Below are positions 30,498-42,712 of a DNA stretch of 64,000 bases, one piece after another. This DNA comes from Axinella damicornis (Eukaryota; Porifera; Demospongiae; Axinellida; Axinellidae): NCBI GenBank assembly GCA_963931865.1, contig OZ007513.1:10255467-10319466 (forward strand), read 5' to 3'. The position numbers and the translations under genes are program-made. How positions within the stretch are numbered: the first letter of the stretch is position 1; the number at the start of each line of letters is the position of its first letter. The notes below the pieces were generated by a model. It did no database searches. It was not told the DNA's origin and saw nothing but the letters and a program-made list of their open reading frames with translations.

Positions 30498-30960
30498 TAC
30501 CCCGTTTACACAAAACAACCGTGCTGGTACAGTTTAGTAGTAAAGTTCGGCATTAAATTGCCGTGTAAACGCTAACAGAACTGTGTTGTGTGGTCATGCT
30601 GGTTGGACGCTCCTTCCTTTTATGGAGAAGTATGACAAGTACAGTGTGTTGTCTTGCTCTGCATTGCCTGAACAATGTCGTACCCAGCCTAGTGTGCCTT
30701 CTACTCCGATGGGTGTTCTGTAAACGAACACGTAACAGCAGATCGATAAGCTTTCTGCAAACGCGAGGTAGCCATAGAGCTCTAGCTCGAGAGAAGCACT
30801 AATACTGGTGCGCATGTGTTCAATCACGCCCTCAATAATTGCTCGTTCAGCAAGATTATTTCTGATGTCGTGTAAACGCATGCCGACACGGTTTCGAGCG
30901 CGGTACGGTTCGGTTATCTATGGCACGGATTGGTTATTTTTGTGTTGTGCAAACAAGGTA
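30498..30960. mobile_element. Harbinger-like non-autonomous element with TTA duplication
   Basis: Left end TACCCCGTTTACACAAAACA and right end TGTTGTGCAAACAAGGTA are inverted with a few mismatches. TTA flanks both sides (30495-30497 and 30961-30963). Further GTGTAAACGC blocks lie inside in both orientations. A 3-bp TTA duplication fits PIF/Harbinger. Confidence 0.7.
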
Positions 30961-31530
30961 TTAGTTTGTCTTGCAGTAAGTGGCTAGCTGGAATCTGAAG
31001 CTCAAAGCTCTTGAGGTGAAGTCTACTTGCATGCAACGGTTCTTGACCGTTATCCATGCAAAGAACCTCATCTTGCATTGGTACAAAAGCCTTACAGTCC
31101 AAGATGTCGAGATCAGCAGAGAGGATAAAGATGGGGTGAAACAGTAGGTTACAGCTTGGTCCCTGTTGTCTGAGTGGCATTGCTCCATTTAAGCCAGCGC
31201 CAGTCATATTTAGTGACAACGGTAGCTCTTTCCACGGTTCTGTTGAAATTCGCTACAATGTGACTGGATAGTATTCTGCTTTCACAACGGGGAGAATACG
31301 AAGTCACACGCTCTGCCTTCTCCGTACCACAATGACGATGATGTCATCATGCGCTCTTGGTATGCATACACACGTAGCAAATGACAAGTAGGAGTTAAAG
31401 ACCAAGAACTATCCCCCCCCCCCCCCCCCCCCCCTCGTTCTAACCCGATCAGCTTGTCAGTGGTCAGTACTTGTCAGTGGTCAGTACTACAGTAGTGCCA
31501 CAGGACCTTGTGCAAACCAAGAAGGCTTAC

Positions 31531-31601
31531 CTCACGGATTACCTCCGACAGCTTTGGCCTTCTCCTTCCTCCCCTTGTAGACAAACACCTGTTCTTGCTG
31601 C
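31531..31601 (-). other. Exon-like segment, Arg/Lys-rich (copy 2)
   Basis: CTTTCAG and GTAAGC border a 71-nt open segment reading SKNRCLSTRGGRRRPKLSEV. It is paralogous to 32847-32908. It ends at phase 0 immediately before the SNARE-like exon at 30260 on the minus strand, so the two could be joined. Confidence 0.4.
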
Positions 31602-31727
31602 CTGAAAGGAGGGGGGAGTGAGATAAACTTTAGTGCAGTAAGTCACCAACAGTTTTTCTCCAGCACAGCTGAAGTACAGTAGTGAACTGACACAAGGTCG
31701 CAGGCCAGCCTCTTATCACACCCACTG

Positions 31728-31920
31728 TGGGGGGGGGGAGGGGGGGGGGGAAGGGGGAGGGGGGGAGGGGGGAGAGGGGGGGGGGGGAGGGGGGAGGGGG
31801 GAGGGGGGGAGGGGGGAGGGGGGGAGGGGGGGAGGCGGGAGGGGGGAGGGGGGAGGCGGGAGGGGGGAGGCGGGAGGGTGGAGGGGGGGAGGGGGGGAGG
31901 GGGGGGAGGGGAAGGGGGGT
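31728..31920 (+). repeat. G-rich purine tract
   Basis: About 190 bp of G(5-12)A repeats with three GGCGGGAGG interruptions. Many adjacent G-runs of at least four make G-quadruplex or triplex formation plausible. Glycine- or proline-rich frames across it are artefacts. Confidence 0.95.
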
Positions 31921-32028
31921 GAGTCTAGGCAAATTCTATTGCACAATCAGCAGTACTGCAGCTGGCTAAGTGGGTGCGAACGTCATTGGGAGTGTGTGTA
32001 GTAGAAAAGCATTGATGGTGGGTGTTAA

Positions 32029-32660
32029 CCCTTGGTCTGCGTTCATTAATATTCATAACTTCCGCTCACGCGACTCGTGATTAATTTATTGCCTAGGTTA
32101 CACATCTCTAAGGCTTCTCGCCGTTTTAACTTACAATCGCGGAGTAGACTTCAAGTTCGAAGGCTAAAAACTGTCGAAGTATAGTTAATTTGTCTGCTAA
32201 GGGCGTGATTGAGCCCCGACTATCGTTATATGGCTGCTAGGCCGAGTTATACTCAAGCGCTCACCTTGGAACTCTCCCTGTTGTTGTGCTGTCCATGTCT
32301 GCCCTCCAGCGGGTGAGTTATTGGTGTTGATAGATAGTTCAATGATGCCTCGAGCCTCTTCTAGGCCCTTGAGCGCTACCAATAGCGTTCCGTGGGCGAA
32401 AAAGCCTGTCCATGCTGGCAGTACACAAAACGGCGACAAAACAGTGAGCGCTTACTTATCTCTCGATCGGTAGGAGGAGCTTCTGATCGACTGCTGATAT
32501 CCGTAGGGTCTGCCTCTTCATGACTGTGATTGCCATTATATTAGCAGGGTCTGCCCCGCTTCAGTTTAGCTCGCCTCGCGATCTTGTCGTAAATATGCGA
32601 CAGCCGCATTTTGCGCGTGTCCGCGCACGTCGCAATTGTGCGACAAACGCAGGCAGAGAG
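32029..32660. mobile_element. TTAA-flanked element, 632 bp
   Basis: CCCTTGGTCTGCGTT at the left and AACGCAGGCAGAGAG at the right are imperfect inverted ends. Both are flanked by TTAA (32025-32028 and 32661-32664), as for piggyBac- or Kolobok-type elements. A minus-strand open stretch inside (about 32272-32439), ending at a GGTGAGC donor, has no recognised domain. Confidence 0.6.
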
Positions 32661-32846
32661 TTAAACACCACATACTAGCGTATGAAAGGCAACCACATGG
32701 AGTTGAATCCACTTAACACACCAAGTAATTCCTGGCATTGTTAGAGGATGGGAATCTTCCCAGACTCTCCCCTCCCAGTAGTGGGTGTGGCGAGAGGCTG
32801 TCCGGCAAGACTAACACATGTTCTTGTGTAAAACAAGAAGACTTAC

Positions 32847-32908
32847 CTCACTTGACAGCCTTAGCCTTCTCTTTCCTCCCATTGTACGCAAACAGCCGTT
32901 CTTGCAAC
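32847..32908 (-). other. Exon-like segment, Arg/Lys-rich (copy 1)
   Basis: GTGCAG and GTAAGT border a 62-nt segment. Joined to ATGACATCTT|GTAAGT at 33865-33874 it gives an uninterrupted 24-codon start (MTSCCKNGCLRTMGGK...) that ends at phase 0. This is speculative but consistent in phase. Confidence 0.35.
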
Positions 32909-32999
32909 CTGCACGGAGGGTGGAGATAATCTTCTCCATTAGTCATAGTGCACTATGTAGGAGCTTATACTAATGACCCTGGTCTCGTTCCCAGACCCC

Positions 33000-34030
33000 C
33001 CTCGGAAAGATCGAGAAAGGGTCTGGCAACTCGTATGGCAACGCGGTGTCCGCGCGGGCTATATACCCAGGCCAATCAGGTTGCAGAATTCAGATGTACC
33101 AGGGCCATGGGAGCTAGATACATACTCAGACTAATTAGGCATGTAGTATCCACCCACCCATTCAGCACTGTATAAACAACAATGACCGGCTATGAATATA
33201 TAAGTCCCCTTTTCACACTGATCCCACATCCTTGCGAGGTCCTAAAAAGTCGCCCAGAGGTTAAGAAAAGCTGCTCAAAACTTTTGTGATGGGTGGGCCC
33301 TTACTACACTTCTTTTGAACCCTGTGCAGTAACTTTCACGTGAAGAGGGGGGTGGGCACTTGATACGTACTCTACGGTATATATATATATATGGTGACCA
33401 TCATAGATTCAGTTAACTCATTACCTACTACTGCAAACAGCTTAAAGAAGCAGAAGAACATGTACAAAGTATTAACGCCTAATATTAAACCCCCTATATA
33501 AATTCTTATGGGCTTATGGGTATCCTCTGGGCTCATTTGGCTGCTACAGGGTGCAATGGGTTAACAAGGCTGTTGAATTTTCCAGAGGGAGAATAAGGTA
33601 TATATGGAACATTGACACCGTAGCATAGAGGGGCAATACAAGCTTTCACTTCTGTATTTGTGTGTTTACCAATCGGCTACAAGTTAGCTTAATTGTTTTG
33701 TACTGTGCAGCTCTCTGCTCACGGTGTAGTGCCTCACTGCCACACACCAAGCATAGTTGATACAGTGTCCTGACGTGTTCAAGCTAGATTTAGTACATGC
33801 ACCTATTGGTGACACACAAGACTAGCTCGGCACTAACATAGCTAGTAACAAGGAAAACACTTACAAGATGTCATGTGTTGCCTGAAACGAGCCTTGGAGT
33901 GATTAAGTCGTGGCCTCTTGCTTGGTGGTGTCTTGCCACAACTTTACTGCCCTTCGTCGATGAGGTGACCATCGCTGTGCCTGACGTTCTCAAAGCAGAC
34001 GCCTCTGCCATTATAGGCCATGTGCTCCAC
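33000..34030. other. No gene supported, possible minus-strand 5' end
   Basis: A short TA run lies at 33378-33391. A minus-strand ATG in good context at about 34013 opens a 46-codon frame (MAEASALRTSGTAMVTSSTK) just upstream of the ATGACATCTT/GTAAGT candidate at 33865. It could be an upstream ORF or nothing. Confidence 0.25.
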
Positions 34031-34038
34031 GACTAGGG

Positions 34039-34097
34039 ACTAGTCTTGTTCCCAGACCATTTCCGCATGCGAAAAGAGGTCTGGGAACGAGACTAGT
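34039..34097. repeat. Foldback element, GTTCCCAG family (copy 3)
   Basis: ACTAGTCTTGTTCCCAGACC and its complement AGGTCTGGGAACGAGACTAG make a 59-bp near-perfect palindrome around TTTCCGCATGCGAAA. Confidence 0.9.
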
Positions 34098-34780
34098 TTT
34101 AACCGCATTTCGAATTAGCGGACAGGAATAAAAAAAAATTGGACAACTTTGAACCTAACGGTACGCGGTAGAGGCATTGCGCGCGCAATGCCTAATATGG
34201 CTGTTGCAGGCTCAGTACTTGCTTCGCAAATTCCGTGTTGCTGTGCATTTTCCACACTCCAAGTGTTAAGAGGATTCAGTGTGAACGGTATGCCTCATAA
34301 CTACTACACGGTCATCGGTGAGTTTAGCAGCTACATGCAAGCATCATGCAGTGTCACTGTGCATACTGTCACTGTGGTATATAATTCGCATGAAAAAGTG
34401 ATAGCACAGATCACACAAGAGGGAAAACGTTCTGGCTGCTGAGTACATTACAGAGTCTGGGAATTCAGCTAGTGTCTACAGTATCCTTTGGCTTGTTAGT
34501 CTGGACCCCAGACCCTGACTCGCTGAGGAACAGTCTGGGGAATAACCTAGCCCAGAAGTGTCTTGGAAGTTGGAATTCTGCCGTGAGCGTTGATTAGGGA
34601 AACCTGATGTGTAAAGTGCACTCAAGTGATAGCGAATGCGGTGCGCAATTGTACTCAAACGAGAATGGAAACGCCATGCACGGTCACCACACATATCACC
34701 TTTTGGATGCTAGCTAGCTACTACTTGACTGGTGACAGCGCAGCACATGCAGCAACATGATGACAAATCGCAGTCCATGC

Positions 34781-35148
34781 TAGGCTTGGGCGGATTATTC
34801 CGGAATAATAATAGGTAGTGGGGAGATTCCGGAATAATGCTGGAATAATAGGTGCGGAAATTGGTATAATTATATTCATGCAATCAATGTGCACATGCAC
34901 ACCGCGCCACAGCCACCACTTCGCATGCTACATACATAATTTGCTGGTTCTAGTTCCTGATGGCTGCCAGCACAGCAGTGGTAGGCCTACTAGTAGTTCA
35001 GTAGACCCAGTGTGGAGTCTGATTCGGATGACATTGACTCCTCCGACGTTGAAGTGAGGTCACTGTTGAGCGTCCTTCACTGCCCGAATTGAGAGTAGAT
35101 TATGGGAAGTTTTAGGGGAATCAAATAAAAATAATCCGCACAAGTCTA
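34781..35148. mobile_element. hAT-like non-autonomous element with 8-bp duplication
   Basis: Left end TAGGCTTGGGCGGATTATT, right end AATAATCCGCACAAGTCTA, with the exact 8-bp direct repeat GTCCATGC at 34773-34780 and 35149-35156. An 8-bp duplication and TAGG-type ends are the hAT signature. A short acidic open stretch (SDSDDIDSSDVE) near 35026 has no known role. Confidence 0.88.
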
Positions 35149-35304
35149 GTCCATGCATATAGTCGGTTCAGAACCGCGGTGTGAAAAGGGCAAAGTAATT
35201 TTTGTTATTCCTGTCTCTAGCCACTAGTCATTTTGAAGCGTGACCACCCTAGCTGAGATCGCGACCTACACAGGCAGATCACTTTAGTGGATCGGTAATA
35301 ATCT

Positions 35305-35793
35305 GTGGCGAAGTTTCAACCTTGTCTCTCAGACTCTGCAGTGCAGTTTCGCTGCAGCATCGTCAGTCCACAGATGTTGTCTATCTGGTCTATGGTCAGT
35401 CTCCCATCCCAAATTATGCACGGTGCATCCACCCCAGCCCACTCACCAACCCACCACAGCATGCATCTACCTAGCCCCAGCCCCACACATGCACCTATCC
35501 CACATTCTCACACCCCCAGCCCCACCCACTCCACATGCTCACACCCCAACTTCACCCACCCCACATTCTCACAACCCATGCAGCCCCACACGCTCACACC
35601 CCAGCCCACACATGCACCCACCCCAACTCCAGTGCACAGCCCCATCACTAACAATATTAAGGCATGTAGCTATGATATCGTGAAAGATTCGCACATGCAT
35701 TATTATATTGTCCGTGTGAAGAAGAAACAAGCAGAAAACCAATCTGGGCAGTTTAGTGACTCTGATAGATGGTTTGTCATGCCACTACCGTAG
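35305..35793 (+). other. Pro/Thr/His-rich ORF, unrecognised
   Basis: 162 codons, dominated by CACCCC/CACATTCTC-type low-complexity repeats (SPTHAPIPHSHTPSPTHS). It ends in a more ordinary segment (SYDIVKDSHMHYYIVRVKKK). The first codon is GTG; an ATG lies at codon 24. The C-terminal 50 codons look coding-like. No family recognised. Confidence 0.3.
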
Positions 35794-36117
35794 GAGGCTT
35801 GTTGGCCCACTGAGGCTACCCCCCCCCCCCCCCCCCCCCCCCCCCACCAATGTCTTCGTACCAAAATTAATGATAGATTGGTATCTTTTATCTGTTACCA
35901 TGCATGCATGTTACATTCACATCATTACTACAATCGTATCCATGGATGTTTTCCAAGACATGCAGCTGATATTCCACTTGTGCAAGAAAAACCATTGTCA
36001 AACTGTTTCATGCATATCAACTCAACAAAGAGATCTACTGTACGCATTACTGTAGAGTATATAGCCAGTAACACAGCTAGTCTTGTCTACAAGTAAGGGT
36101 CCCAGTCACACATGCAC

Positions 36118-39100
36118 TTACTCAAATACAAGTGCAAGTAGCATTGCCGTGATTCCTACCATAAGTGTGAGACTGGCAGCAGCACTCACAGTAGTAGAAC
36201 TGGGCGTGGGAGAAGAACTCGGCATGGGAGCTGTAGTAGAACTGGGAGTGGGAGAAGAACTCGGCATGGGAGCTGTAGTAGAACTGGGCGTAGGAGTACC
36301 CACAACGTTTGCAATGGCTTGTAGTACAGCTGTGTTTGCTCTCATTTGACCGTGATCAACTCCGGGAAAGGTTGTGGTATTAAACGGCTCGCTTTGCTCA
36401 TTTCTCCATTTCAGACACACCTGCAAGCCTAGAAGATTGACAACTCCATCTCCATCACCGAAAGCAGTGTTAGTAAGACTGCCATTGAGTCCATTGTCAT
36501 AGGTATAGCTTTCTGGGGTGGAGACATTGGTACCGTAAAAACAGTAGGTGGCTACTCTGGGGGCAGGATAGTTTTCATTTATTGGTACAATCCCCTGGTA
36601 CATCTGGTAGCCCTGAGGGTAGCGAATGTCTGTGAAAAGATCTTCGTAGTCATTGGCTGTGTAGGTTCGGTTAGGCGTCGTCAATAGCACTGTGTTACCC
36701 CAAACAGAGGGTTTGGGTAACAGCCATACGGTGCTCTCAAAGGTGCGGAAAAAAGTGTTAGAGATAACAAATTGTAATACTGAATTGCCTCCGGACCATG
36801 TTGCAGAGAGAGTGACCCAAGCATTGATGTACATATCTTTCCACTGCTGAGTGACCACTTCATTGAGAAAGTACAGTGACACGATACCGCCCATGCTGTG
36901 GCCCACTAACGTCACCTTTTCTCCGCTACTGTTGTGCATAGTTTCAACCAGTGATCTCACACGAGAGTAGTAGCCAATCCTGTACAGCTCATCTGGAGAT
37001 AAGAAGAGTGATCAACTCTGGGCATATGAGAATACCACTGAAGACGTGTGAGCTGCTTAAGTGAGTTCATAGGTCATAATGGTTTAGGGGTATTCATCAG
37101 CTCCTCAAATCTGTCAAAGCTGAGGTTTTTTTGTAACCAACATGGAATCACGTGCTAGTTTGGATGCCTAGCTGATATCATTACGTGCATGTGGCTCGCT
37201 CATGCTTGCCCAATTACTCCTACATCTTGCGATGGTATGAACTGCTACCACCTGTACTGGTTGCTCACCATTCGTAGTAGCTACTGGATGTCTAAGGAAG
37301 TCAGACTTGGCCAGTGCACTATGTACTCATCCTTTACTGACAGTCTGGGAACAGCTGTGCTACATCCAGGCACTACCTGCAGCTAGCCTCCAATCGTATG
37401 GAGCTGCTCGGATGGTGTTCCCTCTCTCGTAACCCCTGGCAACAAAATAGTCCACGAATGTATTGAAGATTGGGGTATACGCTGGGGGAGTGTCCAAGAA
37501 TTCCACAGTATTGGTGTCTCCAAATCCTGGCACCCTGACCTCTGCACCAGTGTTGTTACTGTAGGTACCATCAGTACTGTTGAAGAGAAGCCTGCAGTGG
37601 TATGGAAACATTAAGTGTACTACTGCAATGACTATACCGTGATAAGCCAAACCTCAGATTGTTATACTCTAGGAGGATCCACTCATTGTATATATAGCAT
37701 AGTCAGTGTCTAACAGCTTGAGCTCCCTCTTAAACAGAACAAAATTGCTACGAAGTGATCCTACTACAGTCTGTGCAGTGAGTAGCATATTTCAGTGTTC
37801 TGTTCAGAGGTGCATGGGTATTAGTGCACTCACAGCAAGTCATTCACGAGGCACTGTGGCTGGAGGTTTTGATCCACCCACACCCTCCTGTACGTCCCAT
37901 TTGTGCAACACAAGCAGTTGTAGGGATCAGAAGTCACCCGAGCTTCCAGCTGGGAACTAACGTAGCCATGAACTGTGTACAAGAGAATGAAACTAAATGC
38001 GTCACATATTCTAATCTCCAAATAAACAAATGGAACAGTTAACAGGACAGAAATGGAATCACAGTGGTTGAGTCTGCATGTTAGGGCCATATCACATGCA
38101 CCACGTAGAACCTAAAATAGTGATTATTATGCAAATCATAATTTTATTAAAAGAGATCCATTTTTGCCTCATCAGTGGTATTCAATTAGCTCTTGTTCAC
38201 ACTTGTGTAATACAACTCTGGGTGTTTAATATGATTGGTATGTGATTGCTCATGCATTGGGCCCAAATCAATATCAGCTCGAAGTGGATTTAATCACAGC
38301 TGGTTTATGCAATCTGCCTGTGCTACATTTTTATATCTTGCTCTGTTCAGCTATGTCAGTCATGCACACTTATTAACAAAATATTTAAATACCATGCAGT
38401 TTGCAGTGCATTACGGGTTTTAGTGCACAAGGGCAATCTAGTTAACAGTCGAGGGCGAGATAATGCACGAGCCGAAGGCGAGTGCATTGTCCGCCCGAGA
38501 CCGTTAAACTAGATTGCCCGAGTGCACTAAAGCCCGTAATGCACTGCAAACTGGTATGCAGATTCTATGTAAACTGCTTAGTGCAACTCACTGACCCGAG
38601 ACAGCCTTTGATCTTTGAAAAGTGTGGCATTATCTAGATAATGCTCACTAATATAAAGTGTGCAATAAGCGATTTAATGCTCCGTCATGTGATCGATTCT
38701 GAGGCGTCTGATTTGTTGAGGGTCACGTGAGTCAGTAGCACTAAGTGCAAATATATGTACTGGTATCCTTTGGACAGATCTATATACATGGAGAAACAGC
38801 TGTATTACCTGCAATGTCTTATTACAAAATATGCATGGGGGTTGGCCTTCAAAGGTCATGTATACAGCTAAAAGTGGAGTGGGAGAGATCCTGGTAATGA
38901 GATGTACTTGGACACGAGATAATGTTGAGATAGCAAATCATGTGCTGGTGTAGCTAGTATTGCAAGCTTGCACATTAATTTTGCAGATGAATTGGGCTTA
39001 CATTGCCTAATTATGTGGAGGCCACCCACCTAGAATATATCACCTCCTTAGATTTGTGAGCAAATTGCCAGTGAATCACACCACCCTTCTTGGCATACAT

Positions 39101-40870
39101 GTGGCATGCATACATGTTGTGACACAGCTAGGACAGACTAAATTATTGCCAAACAAGGAGTGCATGTTCTCTATACCCACCACTCCTACATTCCTGCCGT
39201 GGTAAAGCAATGCCTTCGTGTCTGTCTGTCGGCAAAACATACTAGCAGGTTATAGCTAAGGCATTAATTTTACAGACATCACTGATAATTATCCATAATC
39301 ACATTGGGACGTTTCTGTACCTGATACACTGGTTTACTTCAGCTATATAATTAATATTATCAGTTCCTACGTTCATCAGCCACCACAATGAAGTTGATGT
39401 CATGCACCGTGATGGTCCTCAACATATTCCCTAATATAATTTGTGTCCTGCAGTGCCCGGAAGATGTTCCACAGAGGAGGCCCTGCAGTACAGTGAGGGG
39501 AGGAGGGTATAGCTAACATTGTAGAGTGACCTCCTCATGCATGATGGTGCTGCACTGCTGCTGACCTCCGTGACTCACAGACCACCGTATTATTAATGGC
39601 AATGTTAAGGTTATAGGCCTCACCAAAATGTCCACACATTGACTGCACCGGGGAGGAAATTATTCACAAGAGCACCATTTGAGAATTGAGAATCTACTCT
39701 GCAAAGCATGCATTTCATGCAGCACTATGTATACGGTAACTTACTACAGGTACAGCATCCTATGCTAATTCAACGCTTTAGAATTTTACAGCAGTATCAC
39801 TCAATCACACCTCCCATGCACTCCATATGTCTGATTCCATATTTTCCATTTATAGTGCACTTATCTGCATGCGATCTAAGCAGCTGGAGACTAATTTTCG
39901 CCCGCAGGTGAGGATAGCCGGCTTTAGCCTCATACCCAGGATAGCCGGCTTTAGCCTCATACCCAGGATATATAGCCGGCTTTAGCCTCATACCCAGGAT
40001 AGCCGGCTTTAGCCTCATACCCGGGATAGCCGGCTTTAGCCTCATACCCAGGATATCTGGCTTTAGCCTCATACCCAGGATAGCCGGCTTTAGCCTCATA
40101 CCCAGGCCCCGGGCCTAATCGGCTTATACCATGGACTCCATTACTAGTAACAACAAATTACTGCTGTTTGCTGTCAGAGAGCACACATTTGGTCAATTAG
40201 CAATAGCCAGGCAATACCCTATTACATCACCTGCTATAATATAAAGTCTCTCGCCACAATTAAAGACGTCAGGCTAACTTTGACCTACGAGACTAGACTA
40301 GCTATAGTGTACAAGAAAATATTTATGCCAAAAAGATAGTGGTAGCTAGCTAGTGAGGGAATTAGAGTAGAGGGAAGGGATAGATTAGAGGAGGGAGGGG
40401 ACTTGGGTAGGATACCGATGCCATTTTTTTTTGTTTTCGTTTTTGTTATTTCTTCTTTTATTTCTCACCATGGTATATATAATGCCTCCGGTGCATGCAT
40501 ATGTACGTGGCACAGTGATGCCATATCCTGGTGATGCCTCCAGCCTTTTCGTTTCACTGCCACAATTCGGCTCTTTCTCTTACTAGCTTCATGAACAATC
40601 GATAATTGATTTAGAAACCAAATCCAGGTTGATCACTCCAAAAAGCGATTCCTATACGCCGAAATCTGATTTAATAATGCCAACTAGCAACTGCCCTGTT
40701 GATTCAACCAGGGGCGGGACTCATACATGCAGGTTCTCATTCAAATTATGCAAATTGTGCATTAATATTATATTGGCATTATATAAACACCACTCTAACT
40801 CACTAATAAGAATGGGCGACTGAGCAGTCACTCCCAGAACAGCAGCGCAGATAACAGCAAGGAGAAGCAT
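36118..40870 (-). CDS. PLA2G15/LCAT-like phospholipase, array copy 1 (431 aa)
   Basis: Acyl hydrolase/acyltransferase of the LCAT-PLA2G15 family, acting on phospholipids in the lysosome or outside the cell. Minus-strand exons are 40804-40870 (signal peptide MLLLAVICAAVLG, then SPILI), 37834-37972 (SSQLEARV; Cys pair CLCC), 37377-37591 (RVPGFGDTNTVEFLD, RAAPYDWR) and 36118-36992. All borders are AG/GT and the lengths sum to 1296 nt, exactly 432 codons. The last exon has the nucleophile motif GHSMGG (Ser codon 36895-36897), acid FGDGDG and base GVDHGQM. Two 14-residue APMPSSSPTPSSTT stalk units and a hydrophobic end (LTLMVGITAMLLAL) follow, suggesting GPI anchoring. Human PLA2G15 is 412 aa. Intron 1 holds a hairpin element and a minisatellite. 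Confidence 0.9.
38390..38560. repeat. Long hairpin element in intron 1 of copy 1
   Basis: TTTGCAGTGCATTACGGGTT...AATCTAGTTAACAG on the left pairs with GTTAAACTAGATTGCCCGAG...CCGTAATGCACTGCAAA on the right. Arms are about 55-65 bp with few mismatches around a GAGGGCGAGATAATGCACGA centre. It is a foldback element with no ORF. Confidence 0.85.
39913..40105. repeat. 27-bp minisatellite, 7 copies
   Basis: Unit ATAGCCGGCTTTAGCCTCAT-ACCCAGG. One copy carries a 4-bp TATA insertion. Because 27 is a multiple of three, the minus strand shows a 9-residue periodic frame (MRLKPAILG). There is no other sign of coding. Confidence 0.93.
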
Positions 40871-41310
40871 CCTTCTTCTTGCACCCGTTGTACAGGAATA
40901 GCGACATTGCGTTCCAGACCGGTCCGGGTCTGAAACCTGACTGAATGGATGGGTGGGGCTGACAGCGCAATAGATCGACTGGCGCCCAGGCCCCCGCCCA
41001 GCTCTCACGAATGGGCTGAGAAAACAGTCCTCTTGCCTTGTAGAGGATTGCTGCACGGTGTGTTGAGTTTGGGGGCTGAAAACTGGAAACATGATAGGTG
41101 CATGCATGCTAAAAGAGACCTCCAGTGAAAAATAGTTCATTCATTCATGCAGTTCATTTTAGTGTTGAGATTCAAATTGACCGACTGCATGCATTTCTTA
41201 CAAGTATACAAAGATCTGCTCTATACATCATCCATGCTAACGTTACACAGTCTCTACAACGAAATCTTAGAGCATACAGGTCATGGTCATAATTATGTAG
41301 CTACTTGCAC

Positions 41311-42712
41311 TCACACAAACATGAGGGCAAGTAGCATTGCTGTGCTCCCCACCATAAGTGTGAGACTGGAAGTAGCACTCACAGTAGTAGAACTGGGCGT
41401 GGGAGCACCCACAACAGCTTGAAGTACACTCGCATCTGTTATCATTTGAAGGTGATCAATCATCGAGTCCCGGGAAGGTTGTGACATTAAATGGTTCTCT
41501 TTGCTCATTCCTCCATTTCAGACACACTTGTGAGCTTAGAAGATTGACAGCTCCATCTCCACCGCAAAGGTGCGGAATAGTGGCACTAAAATGCTAGAGA
41601 TCGTTTGTTCTATCACTGAATTCCCCCCGGACCATGCTCCTGAGAGAGTGACCCAAGCATTGATGTACATATCTTTCCACTGCTGAGTGACCACTTCATG
41701 ACACAATGACACAATGCCGCCCATGCTGTGGACCACCAATGTCGCCTTTTCTCCGCTACTGTTGTGCATAGTTTCAACCAGTGATCTCACACGAGAGTAG
41801 AAGCCAATCCTGTACAGCTCATCTGGAGATAAAGAGAACACAATTATAGCTTGGCATCAATCAACTCCGGTCGCCCATCATTTAGGAATCCATATGGCAA
41901 GGTGCCTATCTATAAGGACTGGGTCATAAACCTAACATTGGCTATATAGCACTTCATCCTCTACTGACAGTTTGGGAACATAATACTGCAGGTCTACATC
42001 CCGGCACTGTACCTGCAGCTAGCCTCCAATCGTATGGAGCTGCTCGGATGGTGTTCCCTCTCTCGTAACCCCTGGCAACAAAGTAGTTGATGAATGCAGT
42101 GAAGGCAGGGAAGTTGGAGGAGTGTCAAGGAATTCCACAGTATTGGTGTCTCCAAATCCTGGCACCCTGACCTCTGCACCAGTGTTGTTACTGTAAGGTA
42201 CCATCAGTACTGTTGAAGAGAAGCCTGCAGTGGTGCATAAATATTTGTAATTAATGTGCATGCAGTGACTTTAAAATATAAATATGTACATACCTATACG
42301 TAAGCAAACCTCAGGTGAATACATAGCCTCCTTCCCAGGCGCCTCAGCCCAGTGGGAACCCACTTACTGAATTAAGTTGTAGAAGTACTGAAGGATCCCT
42401 GTGTCTGATCGCTTGACCTCCTTCTTCAACTGAACACAATAAACTGCTACTGTTTATAACCTCGTTCCCAGGCCTTTTCACCCCAGCGTTCAAGCGACAA
42501 ACGCTGGGATGAGAAGGCCTGGGAATGAGGCTAGGACACTGTAGTCTACAGTCTGTGCAGTAGCCTATTGACACTCACAGCAAATCATTCACAAGGCACA
42601 AGTGGTGGCTGATCCACCCACACCCTCCTGTACATCCCACTCGTACAACACAAGCAGTTGTAGGGATTAGAAGTCACCTGAGCTTCCAGCTGAGAACTAG
42701 CAAAGCCATGAA
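41311..42712 (-). pseudogene. PLA2G15/LCAT-like pseudogene, array copy 2
   Basis: Same exon order as the intact copies but broken. Exon 42579-42712 is 5 nt short of the 139-nt norm. The RVPGFG exon (about 42015-42225) has a 1-nt insertion (GTAAGGTACC for GTAGGTACC) and a deletion. In the last exon SLYFLNEV is cut to SLCHEV, and about 300 bp between FRTF and GDGA are lost. The catalytic-His region carries an insertion that shifts the frame (GLDD then stop). The C-terminal hydrophobic tail remains, without the stalk repeat. No signal-peptide exon was found between it and copy 3. Confidence 0.88.
42457..42533. repeat. Foldback element, GTTCCCAG family (copy 4)
   Basis: TAACCTCGTTCCCAGGCCTT and AAGGCCTGGGAATGAGGCTA arms, with an inner CCCAGCGTT/AACGCTGGG palindrome. 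Confidence 0.9.

Noticed and set aside
31630..31946. Proline-rich frames over the G-rich tract
   Set aside because: Two minus frames are open at once because the tract is nearly pure purine; no splice or start context.
32980..33080. Another copy of the GTTCCCAG foldback family
   Set aside because: Only the left arm (GGTCTCGTTCCCAGACC) is clear; the matching right arm is too weak.
34498..34552. Palindrome around CCAGACCCTGACTC
   Set aside because: Arms match only partly (CCCCAGAC/GTCTGGGG) and ends do not pair; left out as a feature.
39797..40099. Periodic MRLKPAILG protein
   Set aside because: Produced by a 27-bp minisatellite whose unit is divisible by three; no gene structure around it.
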